From: an uncultured cyanobacterium
Lineage (GTDB): Bacteria > Cyanobacteriota > Cyanobacteriia > Cyanobacteriales > Geitlerinemataceae
Assembly (NCBI GenBank): GCA_937899645.1
Contig: CALCCD010000129.1
Location: 22,882-86,881 of the forward strand
DNA: 64,000 nucleotides
Reading direction: 5' to 3'
The translations under genes were made by a program, and so were the position numbers. This document shows, piece by piece, positions 8,466-17,135 of the stretch; positions within the stretch are counted from its first letter, which is position 1, and every line of letters starts with the position of its first letter. A model generated the notes under the pieces. It saw only the letters and a program-made list of their open reading frames with translations, did no database searches and had not been told where the DNA came from.

Positions 8466-9383
8466 ATGAAAGTCGCGATCGCCGGAGCAACCGGATTCGT
8501 CGGACAGCGCCTCGTCCAACGCCTCAGCCAAGATAACCACAGCCTCGTACTCCTCACCCGCGAGGCCAGCCGCGCCCGATCGCGCTTTCCCGAAGCGAGC
8601 TACCCGAACGCCGAAATCGTCACCTATACGCCCCGCGAGTCGGGCGACTGGCAGGGCGCTATTTCTGGCTGCGATGGCGTTGTGAATCTGGCGGGCGCGC
8701 CGATCGACCGTCGCTGGTCGCCGGAGTGGAAGCACGAAATCTTCGAGAGCCGCCAACTGACAACGCGCACGATCGTCGAGGCGATCGCCAAAGCCGAACA
8801 GAAGCCCAGCGTGCTGGTGAACGCATCGGCGATCGGCTACTACGGCACGAGTGAGACCGCGACCTTCGACGAAACCAGCCAAGCAGGTCAAGACTTCTTA
8901 GCGGGCGTCTGCGAAGCCTGGGAAAACGAAGCGAGCAAAGTCAAGGACACCGGTACGCGGCTGGCAATCTTCCGACTGGGCATCGTTCTCGGGAAAGGCG
9001 GCGGCGCGCTGAGCAAGATGCTGCTCCCGTTCCAGATGTTTGCCGGTGGCCCGATCGGCTCCGGACAGCAGTGGTTCTCCTGGGTGCATATCGATGACGT
9101 GGTCGGCCCGATCGTCGCGGCACTCACCGACGACAGCTACGCCGGAACCTACAACGCCACCGCACCCAACCCCGTCCGCATGAACGCGCTTTGCCAGACC
9201 CTCGGCGAAGTTCTCGGTCGTCCGTCCTGGCTGCCCGTGCCGCCGATCGCGCTGGAGCTGCTGCTCGGCGAGGGCGCGCAGGTCGTCCTGGAAGGTCAGC
9301 AGGTGCTGCCGCGCCAAACCCTAGCGGCGGGCTACGAGTATCAGTACGACTCGGTGAAACCCGCGCTGGCCGATATCGTCTAG
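8466..9383 (+). CDS. TIGR01777 family NAD-dependent epimerase-like protein
   Basis: A 305-residue short-chain-dehydrogenase-type protein of the YfcH/SulA-like family. The Rossmann nucleotide-binding motif GATGFVGQRLV is at residues 7-17. Family signatures follow: GVVNLAGAPIDRRWSPEWK, SAIGYYG (active-site-type Tyr region) and WFSWVHIDDVV. The C-terminal DUF1731 segment (LLLGEGAQVVLEGQQVLP) is complete. The true substrate of the family is not established. It begins 40 bp after a space containing repeat B and stands alone. Confidence 0.88.
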   Translation: MKVAIAGATGFVGQRLVQRLSQDNHSLVLLTREASRARSRFPEASYPNAEIVTYTPRESGDWQGAISGCDGVVNLAGAPIDRRWSPEWKHEIFESRQLTTRTIVEAIAKAEQKPSVLVNASAIGYYGTSETATFDETSQAGQDFLAGVCEAWENEASKVKDTGTRLAIFRLGIVLGKGGGALSKMLLPFQMFAGGPIGSGQQWFSWVHIDDVVGPIVAALTDDSYAGTYNATAPNPVRMNALCQTLGEVLGRPSWLPVPPIALELLLGEGAQVVLEGQQVLPRQTLAAGYEYQYDSVKPALADIV

Positions 9384-9569
9384 CAATATAGAGAGCTAGC
9401 ACCGTAGAGAGCGGATGGTATTCTGACGATCGCGCTTAAGATTCTCTTTAGATTTTTGATTCGTTTGCGCCGTTCGCCGAACTATTCCGTGCGAACACTT
9501 CTATAATCCCGGAGGGGATGCCCCATCACCGTATGCCCGCCGCATCAAGTCCTCCAAGTCCCTACTAAC

Positions 9570-10268
9570 ATGACCGAGCCGATCTCGATCGACTTTATTG
9601 AGGAAATAGCGCGTCAGTATGGATACTGGGCCGTTTTTTTCGGCATCTCACTGGAAAACGCGGGGATTCCGCTGCCGGGAGAGACGATTACGATCGTTGG
9701 TGGCTTCCTGGCCGGTGAGGGCGAGCTGAAGTACGAAGGGGTGCTCGGTTGCGCGATCGCGGGAGCTATCTTAGGCGACAACTTCGGGTACTGGCTGGGC
9801 AAGACTGGCGGCTGGTCGCTGCTACTGCGGCTCGGGCGTCTGTTTCGCGTCGAGGAGTCGCGTTTGGAGATGCTGCGCGCGCAGTTTAGTGCCAATGCTG
9901 CCAAAGCAGTTTTTTTTGGGCGATTTGTGGCGCTGCTGCGCGTGTTCGCAGGGCCGCTGGCGGGGATTGCCCAGATGCCTTACGGCAGTTTTTTTCTCTG
10001 TAATGCAGCAGGAGCCGTGGTTTGGGCGCTGGTTATCGTGACGCTGGCATTTACGCTAGGGCAGATTATTCCGCTCGAGCAGCTCTTGGAATATATTTCC
10101 GAGTTTGGTTTTTGGGCGCTAGTTCTCGTCATCGTTGGGTTTGTGGCGATTCGCTGGCTAAAATCGCGGCATCCGCTTTCGGCAGAAGTTGGCGAGACGC
10201 AGGAGTTAACGGAAGCGAGCCATGAGGTAGCTTCTTCAGAGGTGACGCCGACTTCGGTGCGGGATTAG
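9570..10268 (+). CDS. DedA family membrane protein
   Basis: A 232-residue inner-membrane protein of the DedA/SNARE-associated (VTT) family, which includes proposed lipid scramblases and proteins affecting membrane homeostasis. The re-entrant loop signature SLENAGIPLPGETITIVGG and the second conserved stretch FFGRFVALLRVFAGPLAGI (with the paired arginines) are present, followed by C-terminal spans. The last 35 residues are a hydrophilic, Glu/Thr/Ser-rich tail. It lies 80 bp upstream of cysS, in the same direction. Confidence 0.9.
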   Translation: MTEPISIDFIEEIARQYGYWAVFFGISLENAGIPLPGETITIVGGFLAGEGELKYEGVLGCAIAGAILGDNFGYWLGKTGGWSLLLRLGRLFRVEESRLEMLRAQFSANAAKAVFFGRFVALLRVFAGPLAGIAQMPYGSFFLCNAAGAVVWALVIVTLAFTLGQIIPLEQLLEYISEFGFWALVLVIVGFVAIRWLKSRHPLSAEVGETQELTEASHEVASSEVTPTSVRD

Positions 10269-10347
10269 GTCTTCTCGGTTGAAAGGAGCGCGATCGAGTT
10301 AGTCTAAGTAGACAAATTTCCGAGACCGTGACGCCACAGCCGACCCA

Positions 10348-11790
10348 ATGTCCCTCGTTATCTACAACACGCAAACGCGCCAGAAAGAGCCTTTCACGAC
10401 CCTGGAAGACGGCAAGGTCAAAATGTACTGCTGTGGCGTCACGGTCTACGATCTCTGCCACCTGGGGCATGCCCGCTCGTCGATCGCCTGGGACATCATC
10501 CGCCGCTACCTCACCTGGCGCGGCTACGACGTGCGCTACGTTCAGAATTTCACCGATATCGACGACAAAATCCTCAACCGCGCCCGTAAAGAAAACAGCT
10601 CGATGGAGGAAGTCTCGGAGAAATACATCGAGACCTTCTTCGAGGATATGCGCCGCCTTAACATCAAAGACGCCGACGAATACCCCCGCGCCACCGAACA
10701 CGTCGAGCAGATCTGCGACCTGATTCAAGCCTTAGTCGATAAAGGCATGGCCTACGCTTCTGGTGGTGATGTCTACTACGCCGTGCAGAAGTTTCCCGGC
10801 TACGGCAAGCTCTCTGGCCGCACGGAAGGCCAGATGCAGTCCGGCGCGAGCGGCCGCGTCAGTGCCGAAGGCGAGGGCGAACCGAAGAAACGTAACCCGT
10901 TCGACTTTGCACTTTGGAAAGGCGTTAAACCGGGCGAGCCGTTTTGGGAATCGCCTTGGGGCAAGGGTCGTCCGGGCTGGCACATCGAATGCTCGGCGAT
11001 GATCCGATCGCGCCTCGGCGAGTCGATCGACATCCACGGTGGCGGCGGCGATCTGGTGTTTCCCCACCACGAAAACGAAATAGCCCAATCCGAAGGCGCG
11101 ACGGGGAAGCCTCTGGCGCAATACTGGGCGCACAACGGCATGGTGCGCGTCAACGGCGAGAAGATGTCGAAGTCGCTGGGCAACTTCACGACGATCCGCG
11201 ACCTGCTGGAAACCATCGAACCGATGGTGGTGCGGCTGTTTATTTTGCAGGCGCAGTACCGCAAACCGCTGGACTTTACCGATGAGGCGATCGCGTCGGC
11301 GACGAGCGGTTGGCAGACCTTCTCGGAGGGACTGACCTTTGGCGATCGCTTCGGCGACAAGCTGGGTTGGGCAAGCGACGCGCCGCTCGAAACCCTGCCG
11401 GAAATCGCCGACAAGTTCCGCGAGGCGATGGACGACGACTTCAACACCTCGGCGGCGATGGCGGTGCTGTTCGAGATCGCCAAAGACCTGCGCCGCTGCG
11501 GCAACCTGTTGGTTCACGACCAGCCGCTGGATATGGATGCGACAGCGCTCCAGAAACAGTGGGCGACGCTAGTGACGCTGGCGGACGTGCTCGGTTTGGA
11601 AGCTGTTGTTGAGGAGTCTGGCGCAGATGGCGGGCTGAGCGATGCGGATATCGAGGCGGCGATCGCCAACCGCAAGCAAGCCCGCGCCGATCGCGACTTT
11701 GCCGCCGCCGATCGCATCCGCGACGACCTCAAAGCTGCTGGTGTGACGCTCATCGACAAGCCCGACGGCACGGTCTTCGTACGCGAGTAG
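10348..11790 (+). CDS. cysS: Cysteinyl-tRNA synthetase
   Basis: Class I aminoacyl-tRNA synthetase that charges tRNA-Cys. The 480 residues have Cys29 of the zinc site (KMYCCGVTVYDLCHLGHARS), the HIGH-type HLGHA at 39-43, the second zinc half GRPGWHIECS, FPHHENEIAQSE and KMSKSLGN near residue 271. The C-terminal anticodon-binding region ends DGTVFVRE. Complete and of normal length. A foldback repeat begins 12 bases after the stop codon. Confidence 0.97.
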   Translation: MSLVIYNTQTRQKEPFTTLEDGKVKMYCCGVTVYDLCHLGHARSSIAWDIIRRYLTWRGYDVRYVQNFTDIDDKILNRARKENSSMEEVSEKYIETFFEDMRRLNIKDADEYPRATEHVEQICDLIQALVDKGMAYASGGDVYYAVQKFPGYGKLSGRTEGQMQSGASGRVSAEGEGEPKKRNPFDFALWKGVKPGEPFWESPWGKGRPGWHIECSAMIRSRLGESIDIHGGGGDLVFPHHENEIAQSEGATGKPLAQYWAHNGMVRVNGEKMSKSLGNFTTIRDLLETIEPMVVRLFILQAQYRKPLDFTDEAIASATSGWQTFSEGLTFGDRFGDKLGWASDAPLETLPEIADKFREAMDDDFNTSAAMAVLFEIAKDLRRCGNLLVHDQPLDMDATALQKQWATLVTLADVLGLEAVVEESGADGGLSDADIEAAIANRKQARADRDFAAADRIRDDLKAAGVTLIDKPDGTVFVRE

Positions 11791-11802
11791 GCCGCAACTT
11801 CC

Positions 11803-11865
11803 AGAAACCGAGTTTTTGGGAAAATCTTGACTTCGGCGCGATCGACTTTCAAAAACCCGGTTTCT
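11803..11865. repeat. Foldback repeat, AGAAACCGGGTTTCT type
   Basis: Arms AGAAACCGAGTTTTT and AAAAACCCGGTTTCT are reverse complements with one mismatch in 15, separated by 33 bases. They can form a stem after cysS. A related GAAACCGGGTTTC palindrome occurs at 17932. It might also act as a terminator, though there is no clean T-tract. Confidence 0.7.
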
Positions 11866-11947
11866 CACCAGCCGCTCGTCAGTCTCTCGCCATAAAGGTC
11901 GGCAACCTGGAATCGACAAAGCCGGTCGTGAATTTCGATAGTAGGTA

Positions 11948-11973
11948 GTAGGGGCGTCACGGCAGTGCGCCCG
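11948..11973 (+). repeat. 26-bp intergenic repeat R6, copy 1
   Basis: GTAGGGGCGTCACGGCAG followed by TGCGCCCG; an exact inverted copy is at 40631-40656. It resembles the GTAGGGGCG-type intergenic repeats seen in many cyanobacteria. It lies 30 bp upstream of the phasin-like gene. Confidence 0.75.
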
Positions 11974-12003
11974 CGTCCGAGATTCATCGCAGGAGAAGCA
12001 GTA

Positions 12004-12447
12004 ATGCCGAAATTCGGAGATATGGTGCAGAAGGCGTTTTATCTGGGCGTCGGTCTCGCCTCCTACGCTAGCGAGCAGGTCGGCGGGCGCGTTAGCGAAC
12101 TTCAAGAGCGCGCCCAGAAGCTAGCCGACGAGCTAGTCGAGCGGGGCGAAATGAGTGCCGAAGAGGCTCAGCGCTTTATGAAAGACGTGGTGGAGCAGGG
12201 ACAGGCAGCGGCACAGGCGGCAGCGCAGGCAACCGATCGCCCGCCGGAGCAAAAAGCCGACAACAAGCCCAAAGAACCGCGCCGCATCGAAATCCTCGAC
12301 GATGACGACGAGGAAGCACCCGCTACCGATCGACGTCCCGAGCCCGAGCCCGAGCCCGAAATCTCGGCCAGCACGCCCGTTGAAGACCTGCGCGGACAAG
12401 TAGACGCCCTTAAAGCCGAACTCGAGCGGCTGCGTCGCCAGGGCTAA
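12004..12447 (+). CDS. Phasin-like / granule-associated helical protein
   Basis: A 147-residue protein beginning MPKFGDMVQKAFYLGVGLAS, with a strong AGGAG site. The N-terminal 75 residues are helical with the layout of the PhaF/PhaI-type phasin family (SELQERAQKLADELVERGEMSAEEA is a recognisable segment; key part EMSAEEAQRFMKD). The remainder is a charged linker with a Pro-Glu run (PEPEPEPE) and a short C-terminal coiled coil (VDALKAELERLRRQ). Phasins coat polyhydroxyalkanoate granules, but many cyanobacterial members are found without PHA genes, so the role is unproven. Confidence 0.65.
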   Translation: MPKFGDMVQKAFYLGVGLASYASEQVGGRVSELQERAQKLADELVERGEMSAEEAQRFMKDVVEQGQAAAQAAAQATDRPPEQKADNKPKEPRRIEILDDDDEEAPATDRRPEPEPEPEISASTPVEDLRGQVDALKAELERLRRQG

Positions 12448-12527
12448 GGCGCGCGAGAGTGCAACCCCTGCCGACGATCGCGAAATGACCCATTAATATA
12501 GAGCGAAAGACATACTGTCAGAGCGCC

Positions 12528-13040
12528 ATGAATGACTGGTTCGACGAGCTTCAGCAGCAGCTACAGGTCGCCTTCGATCGCGCCGCAAACGACTTCGAGA
12601 GGCAGTGCGATGCCGCGATGGAAAGCGCCGACCGCTGGCTTGTCGAGACGGCTAACGAGGTGGAAACGGCAGCGACCGAGTTTGTCGATCGCGCGCCACC
12701 GGAAGTCCGCCAGGTCATTGACGACGCCGAACAGTGGCTCGGAGAGTGGGGCCAGGCGATCGATCGCTCGCTCGACGCGCTCGACGCGCTGCTCCTCGAC
12801 GAAACAGATAGTGAGTTTCGCAGCGATCGCGGGCAGCAACCGTACGCCGACCCCAGCGACGATCCCAACTGGTTCGTGCCGCTCTCCCACGTGCGCCCGA
12901 CGCCCAAGCAGCAACCTGCCTGCCAAAACTGCCAGAACTACCACGGCTACCGCTACGGCGAAAACCTGCTGGTGTGCGCCATTCACCCCTACGGCTGGGA
13001 TGGCGAGGGCTGCCCGGATTGGGAAGGCGATCGCCCGTAA
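12528..13040 (+). CDS. Conserved cyanobacterial protein with C-terminal cysteine cluster
   Basis: A 170-residue protein. The first 90 residues are acidic and helical (amphipathic repeats, Asp/Glu/Arg-rich). The C-terminus holds four cysteines arranged CQNCQNYHGY...LVCAIHPYGWDGEGCPDW, which looks like a small metal- or iron-sulfur-binding knuckle. I recognise the CxNCxNYHG...HPYG...CPDW pattern as recurring in cyanobacterial hypothetical proteins but know no function. It lies 80 bp after the phasin-like gene, in the same direction, so the two may be co-expressed. Confidence 0.7.
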   Translation: MNDWFDELQQQLQVAFDRAANDFERQCDAAMESADRWLVETANEVETAATEFVDRAPPEVRQVIDDAEQWLGEWGQAIDRSLDALDALLLDETDSEFRSDRGQQPYADPSDDPNWFVPLSHVRPTPKQQPACQNCQNYHGYRYGENLLVCAIHPYGWDGEGCPDWEGDRP

Positions 13041-13402
13041 GTTAAAGGATGCAGCGCCCGTCTTTGCTGTTAGAAGTGCGACTAGGCGCACCGACTCCCG
13101 TTCTCCGAGCTTGCCCCGAGGGCCACGCACGACCCCGTCCCGGTATCCGAAGAGGCCAATCGCGCGTTGTCCCGTAGGCAAACGTTGAGAGTCTGGCTCG
13201 TCCCCCGAACCGTTGCAGCCGCCACCATCTACTTCTGGCATTCTACTTTTAGGCATTGCCGACATCCGAGCCTTCAGGTCGGCGGCTCCCCCCTCGAATC
13301 GTGCGGGCTCGCGCCTCGATCGCACGGCCACATAGAATTTTCCACCTCAATATCTCGCTCGATTCGCCAACGCCCTCTACCCACCGAGCGCCCCCCTTAA
13401 CC
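13041..13402. other. Intergenic stretch without recognised gene
   Basis: About 360 bases between the cysteine-cluster protein and the GGDEF protein. A GGDEF-frame extension runs back to 13256 but encodes low-complexity Arg/Pro/Ser sequence without conservation hallmarks. Nothing else is supported. Confidence 0.5.
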
Positions 13403-14317
13403 ATGAGTCCCGCGCAAGACTCGAGTTCTCCCAACGGCCAGCCCCTCCGAGACTCGCACCCCCATTCCGCCGGCCCGACCGCTTCGAGCAGACGCAGCAT
13501 GCCCCGCACTCCACCGCTTTCGGCCTCTGCTGCCGGAGTCGAGGCACAGTCTCGCGACGAGCTGCGCGACGAGCTGGTTTGGTTTCGCAAACACTACCCG
13601 CTCGTCGAGCAAGAGCTGGCGGACTTCAAAATTTTGTACGACACGATCGTCCAACACGCCGATTTGATGCAGGCGGAGCTCATCAATCGCTGCGTAGAAC
13701 TCGAGGCGCGCAACCGCGAGATTAACGACCTCAATAGAAAGCTGGCCAGCACTCAGAAAGAGCTAGAGCACCTGGTGCGTACCGACCCGCTGACGCAGCT
13801 CGCAAATCGACGCTTTTTCGATGCGACTCTGGAGCGAGAGTGGATTTGCCTGGGCCGCGATCGCAAGCCGCTGTCGCTAATCATGATCGATATCGACTTT
13901 TTCAAGCTGTACAACGACAGCTACGGCCACCAGCAGGGCGACGGTTGTCTGATTGCGGTCTCGAAGGCAATGCGCGACGCCGTCCACCGCAACGACGACG
14001 TTGTCGCGCGCTATGGCGGCGAAGAGCTGGCGATCGTGCTGCCCAACACCGACGAAGAGGGGGCGACCGCCGTCGCCCGCAAGTGCCTCGAAAACATGCG
14101 CGCGCTGGCAATTCCCCACCGCTCCTCGCCGCTCTGCGATCGCGTGACGATTTCTCTCGGCCTCGCGACTGCCGTAACGCCCGACCTCCAGCAGCCCGTC
14201 GATACGCTGATTCGCCGTGCCGACACGGCGCTCTACCACACGAAGGCGACGGCGCGAAACGGCTATACGGTCTACAGCGAGTTGGCGGGTCGCTCGCAAG
14301 CGGGGCGCGAGGGGTAA
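13403..14317 (+). CDS. Diguanylate cyclase (GGDEF domain)
   Basis: Makes the second messenger cyclic di-GMP from two GTP. The 304-residue soluble protein has a disordered Ser/Pro-rich N-terminus, a coiled coil (about residues 85-130) and one GGDEF domain. The active-site loop is GGEEL at 205-209, a functional variant, and the inhibitory I-site RxxD is present as RNDD at 196-199, so product feedback is possible. DPLTQLANRRFF and MIDIDFFKLYNDSYGH are typical. No sensory domain is recognisable. The ATG used gives the shortest protein containing everything conserved; an upstream in-frame start at 13256 exists. Confidence 0.92.
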   Translation: MSPAQDSSSPNGQPLRDSHPHSAGPTASSRRSMPRTPPLSASAAGVEAQSRDELRDELVWFRKHYPLVEQELADFKILYDTIVQHADLMQAELINRCVELEARNREINDLNRKLASTQKELEHLVRTDPLTQLANRRFFDATLEREWICLGRDRKPLSLIMIDIDFFKLYNDSYGHQQGDGCLIAVSKAMRDAVHRNDDVVARYGGEELAIVLPNTDEEGATAVARKCLENMRALAIPHRSSPLCDRVTISLGLATAVTPDLQQPVDTLIRRADTALYHTKATARNGYTVYSELAGRSQAGREG

Positions 14318-14416
14318 GCCCGACTCTGCGAGCCCTGAGACCAGAGTGTGGCCAGAAACAGGGCGCGGTCAAAAAGAGGAAGCGGATCGCGGCCTGCTTC
14401 CCGACCCGCGTGGAGG

Positions 14417-15109
14417 CTATTCGATTTCCATCTCCGATTTGCCGTAGCGATCGTAGTCGCCTTGCCAGCGCACGCCGACACCTTCGATCAGGTCGGGTTT
14501 GACCTGCTGGAGGAACGAAACGAGCATGGCTGTAAAGCAAGCTTCGACGATCGTTAGCGGTAGCTGCGAAAGGGTCAACATCCCGATGGCCGAACGCTCG
14601 GCCATCACGTCAATTTCGGCAGGGATATTGGTCACCGCGATCGCGTAGAACAGCAGCGTCGAGAGCCCGACGCCCAGCGCTCCGGCAATAAAGGCAAACA
14701 CGGTCGTTCCGCGTCGATCGCGCATCAGCCCGCGCCACTGGAACACCTGGGCCGCAACGATCGCGGGGATGCCCATGATCAGGGCGTTGACGCCCAGTAC
14801 GCTCATACCACCGTGGTGGAACATCACCGCCTGAAAAAATAGCCCCACCAAAATCGCGGGGAAGGCGTAGATACCCAGCACCGCGCCGAGCAAACCGTTC
14901 AAGATCGGGTGGACGCTGGTCGGCGGAATGGGAATGTGGAGCGACGAGACGGCGAAGAAAGCCGCACTGAGGAGAGCTGTTTTGGGGATGCATTCCTGAG
15001 CGTTGGCCTCGCGGGCGATGCGACGCAGAGAGTACCAGGCGAGGCCGCCGGTGGCTGCGTAACCGAGAATGCAGACCCGTGCGGGTAGAAAGCCGTCTGC
15101 GATGTGCAT
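14417..15109 (-). CDS. cbiM: Cobalt/nickel ECF transporter S component CbiM
   Basis: Membrane substrate-capture subunit of a cobalt or nickel ECF transporter. The mature start MHIADGFLP is diagnostic: the N-terminal Met and His2 form part of the metal site and must lie at the exact N-terminus, which fixes the start. The third His, in SVHPILNG, is present. 230 residues with about seven membrane spans. The NikL-like gene lies immediately upstream, but no CbiQ (T component) or CbiO (ATPase) gene is in this window; those must be supplied from elsewhere. Confidence 0.9.
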   Translation of the reverse strand: MHIADGFLPARVCILGYAATGGLAWYSLRRIAREANAQECIPKTALLSAAFFAVSSLHIPIPPTSVHPILNGLLGAVLGIYAFPAILVGLFFQAVMFHHGGMSVLGVNALIMGIPAIVAAQVFQWRGLMRDRRGTTVFAFIAGALGVGLSTLLFYAIAVTNIPAEIDVMAERSAIGMLTLSQLPLTIVEACFTAMLVSFLQQVKPDLIEGVGVRWQGDYDRYGKSEMEIE

Positions 15110-15183
15110 GAAGTATAAGTCCGTGCTGAGAGGAGGAAACGAAAACGACGGGACAGCCTGGGGCTGACTCGATATTGGTGCTG

Positions 15184-15747
15184 CTAGGACACCGAGCCGT
15201 TCTGCGACCGGGGCGGCTGGGGTCGCTCGGCGGAACGCGCGAAGAATAGCGCCGTGCCGATCGCGCCCCAGATTACCGACCCGAGGGCAATCCAGCGAGG
15301 CAGGGCAGCGGCGCTGGCCGTGCGGGCGGCGGTCGTCTCGAAAGCGGAGTCATGGGGCTCGGCGGCCTCTTGCGGTGAGACTTCGAGCCGCGTGACGCTA
15401 CCGTGCCCTGCCTGCCGCACCTGGAACGTCCAAGTACCGGGGCGATCGGCCACCCACAGCCAGCGACCCGCTTCGTCCGTCGTGGCGGTCAGGACGGCAG
15501 TGCGCGGGTCGTCGCTGTGAAATACGCTCACCTGCGCGCCTGCCATCGGTTCTCCGGAGTCGTAGGTCGCCTCGAGGGTGTAAGCCCGGATGCGCTCGAG
15601 GCGGATTTCTGCACCGTGCGCGCCGACCCTAGGCGCGATCGAACCGAGCGCAGCGACTGCACCGACCGCAGCGATCGCCGTCCCAAACCCGCGCCGCTGC
15701 CATGTATTTCGTCTCGACATATTTCGTCTCGACATACTTTCCCCCAT
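15184..15747 (-). CDS. NikL-like auxiliary component of Ni/Co ECF transporter
   Basis: A periplasm-facing protein anchored by an N-terminal span and a C-terminal span (about residues 150-170). Between them is an Ig-like, carboxypeptidase-regulatory-type domain starting HGAEIRLERIRAYTLEATYD and containing TDEAGRWLWVADRPGTW. This arrangement matches NikL/CbtL-type accessory proteins of nickel/cobalt ECF systems, consistent with the cbiM gene 74 bp downstream. A 15-bp tandem duplication encodes MSRRNMSRRN near the N-terminus, so starts at 15747, 15735 and 15720 are all possible. Confidence 0.75.
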   Translation of the reverse strand: MGESMSRRNMSRRNTWQRRGFGTAIAAVGAVAALGSIAPRVGAHGAEIRLERIRAYTLEATYDSGEPMAGAQVSVFHSDDPRTAVLTATTDEAGRWLWVADRPGTWTFQVRQAGHGSVTRLEVSPQEAAEPHDSAFETTAARTASAAALPRWIALGSVIWGAIGTALFFARSAERPQPPRSQNGSVS

Positions 15748-16061
15748 TGCAATTAAATTCCCGCCGAAGCGATCGCCAACCCGCCGCGATTCCAACTTGA
15801 CACTCGGCCTGCGTCGGGGCATTCGAGTGGTTATTTTAGAAGACTGGAGTGCGCGAAGCGGCCACGATCCGGCGGGAGAGAGTGGCGTCGCAATGATGAC
15901 AGCGCGAGTCGGGTACGATGCCCGAGCGAGTCTTTTTGGTGATGATAAAAGCTGCTATCAGGGCCGGGGGGAAAGCACGATCGAAGTTATTCCCGCGAGA
16001 GTGAACTTAATATTTGTTCGAGACGGTTTACGTTCGCGGTTCGAGAGCTTAACGATTCGGA
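15748..16061. other. Intergenic region upstream of the NikL-like gene
   Basis: About 310 bases expected to contain the NikL-CbiM promoter. I looked on the minus strand for a cobalamin riboswitch (B12 box, GCCACTG element) and did not see one. I see no NikR-type palindrome either. A weak GTCGGG/CCCGAG hairpin occurs near 15909-15931. Confidence 0.45.
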
Positions 16062-17135
16062 CTACGGCGAGACAGTTCGCGATCGCTGCAAAATCGCCCG
16101 CACCACCACCGGTGTGCCCAAAATTGCCATCACCGAATTTAGCGGCAGCACGACCGAAAAGCTGGGAACCTGCGCCAGCCAGTCGGCGAATAGGGCCAGC
16201 GTCGCGCCCAGCAGCATCACCACCGGGAGCAGCGCCCGCAGGTCGGCGGTTTGTAGCAGGCTGCGGCTCAGGTGCGGCACGGCGATGCCCAAAAAGGCGA
16301 TCGGCCCACAAAATGCCGTCACGGACCCCACCAGCAGCGCCGAGCCCACCAGCGTCCCGGCGAACACGGCCCGCACTGACAGCCCCAAGCTGCGCGCGGC
16401 GCTCTCGCCCAGCAGCAGTACGTTGAGCGGATTCGCCATCGCGATCGCCACCGCCAGCCCGATCGCCACCGCCGCCGCTAAAATCCCGAGCCGATCCCAG
16501 GTGACGCCACCGAAGCTGCCGAACGTCCAGATCAGAAACGACTGGACGCGATCGGGATTGCTAAAGTGCAGCAAAATCGTGACGATCGCGTTGGTCGCGT
16601 AGCCGAACATCAAGCCCAGCAGCAGCAGCGTCTCTCGGCTGCGAATTCGCTGCGCCACCAGCGCCACCAGCACGAACACCGCCGCCGCCCCGAGACTGGC
16701 CGCACCGACCCGCCCCCAGCTCCCGGTCAGTGCCCCGCCGAACAGTCCGCCGAAGCTCGTTCCCAGCGTCACGACGATCGCCACGCCCAGGCTCGCCCCC
16801 GACCCGATGCCCAGCACGAACGGCCCCGCCAGCGGGTTGCCGAACAGCGTCTGCATTTGCAGCCCCGCGACGGGCAGCGCGATGCCGGTGGCGATCGCGG
16901 TCAGCGCTTTGGGCAGCCGAAAAGTCAGGACGATCGTTTTCCAAGTGGCGGTAGACGGCTCGCCACCCAGCAAAATCGCCAGAACCTCCTGAAACGGAAT
17001 TCGCACGGAGCCGACGGACAGCTCCAGCCACAGCGCCAGCCCGCAGAGCCCCACGAGCCCGAGGCGGGCGATCGCCGCCCGCGATTTTAAAGACTGCAAA
17101 TATCCCAGAAAAGACTTCAGAAGAGCCAACCTCAC
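16062..17135 (-). CDS. FecCD/BtuC-type ABC transporter permease
   Basis: A 357-residue inner-membrane permease for an iron-siderophore, haem or cobalamin importer. Family signatures are RLPKALTAIATGIALPVAG, GNPLAGPFVLGIGSGASLG and FCGPIAFLGIAVPHLSR. About nine to ten spans. Its start overlaps the stop of the upstream phosphoesterase by four bases. No binding protein or ATPase is in the window, so it must work with partners encoded elsewhere. The substrate cannot be told; proximity to the Ni/Co genes is not evidence of shared substrate. Confidence 0.88.
   Translation of the reverse strand: MRLALLKSFLGYLQSLKSRAAIARLGLVGLCGLALWLELSVGSVRIPFQEVLAILLGGEPSTATWKTIVLTFRLPKALTAIATGIALPVAGLQMQTLFGNPLAGPFVLGIGSGASLGVAIVVTLGTSFGGLFGGALTGSWGRVGAASLGAAAVFVLVALVAQRIRSRETLLLLGLMFGYATNAIVTILLHFSNPDRVQSFLIWTFGSFGGVTWDRLGILAAAVAIGLAVAIAMANPLNVLLLGESAARSLGLSVRAVFAGTLVGSALLVGSVTAFCGPIAFLGIAVPHLSRSLLQTADLRALLPVVMLLGATLALFADWLAQVPSFSVVLPLNSVMAILGTPVVVRAILQRSRTVSP

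Noticed and set aside
15705..15747. Tandem 15-bp duplication at the NikL-like N-terminus as a phase-variable repeat
   Set aside because: Only two units and a length that is a multiple of three, so changes would not shift the frame.
15748..16061. Possible cobalamin riboswitch upstream of NikL-CbiM
   Set aside because: No B12 box or the conserved core elements could be found on the minus strand.
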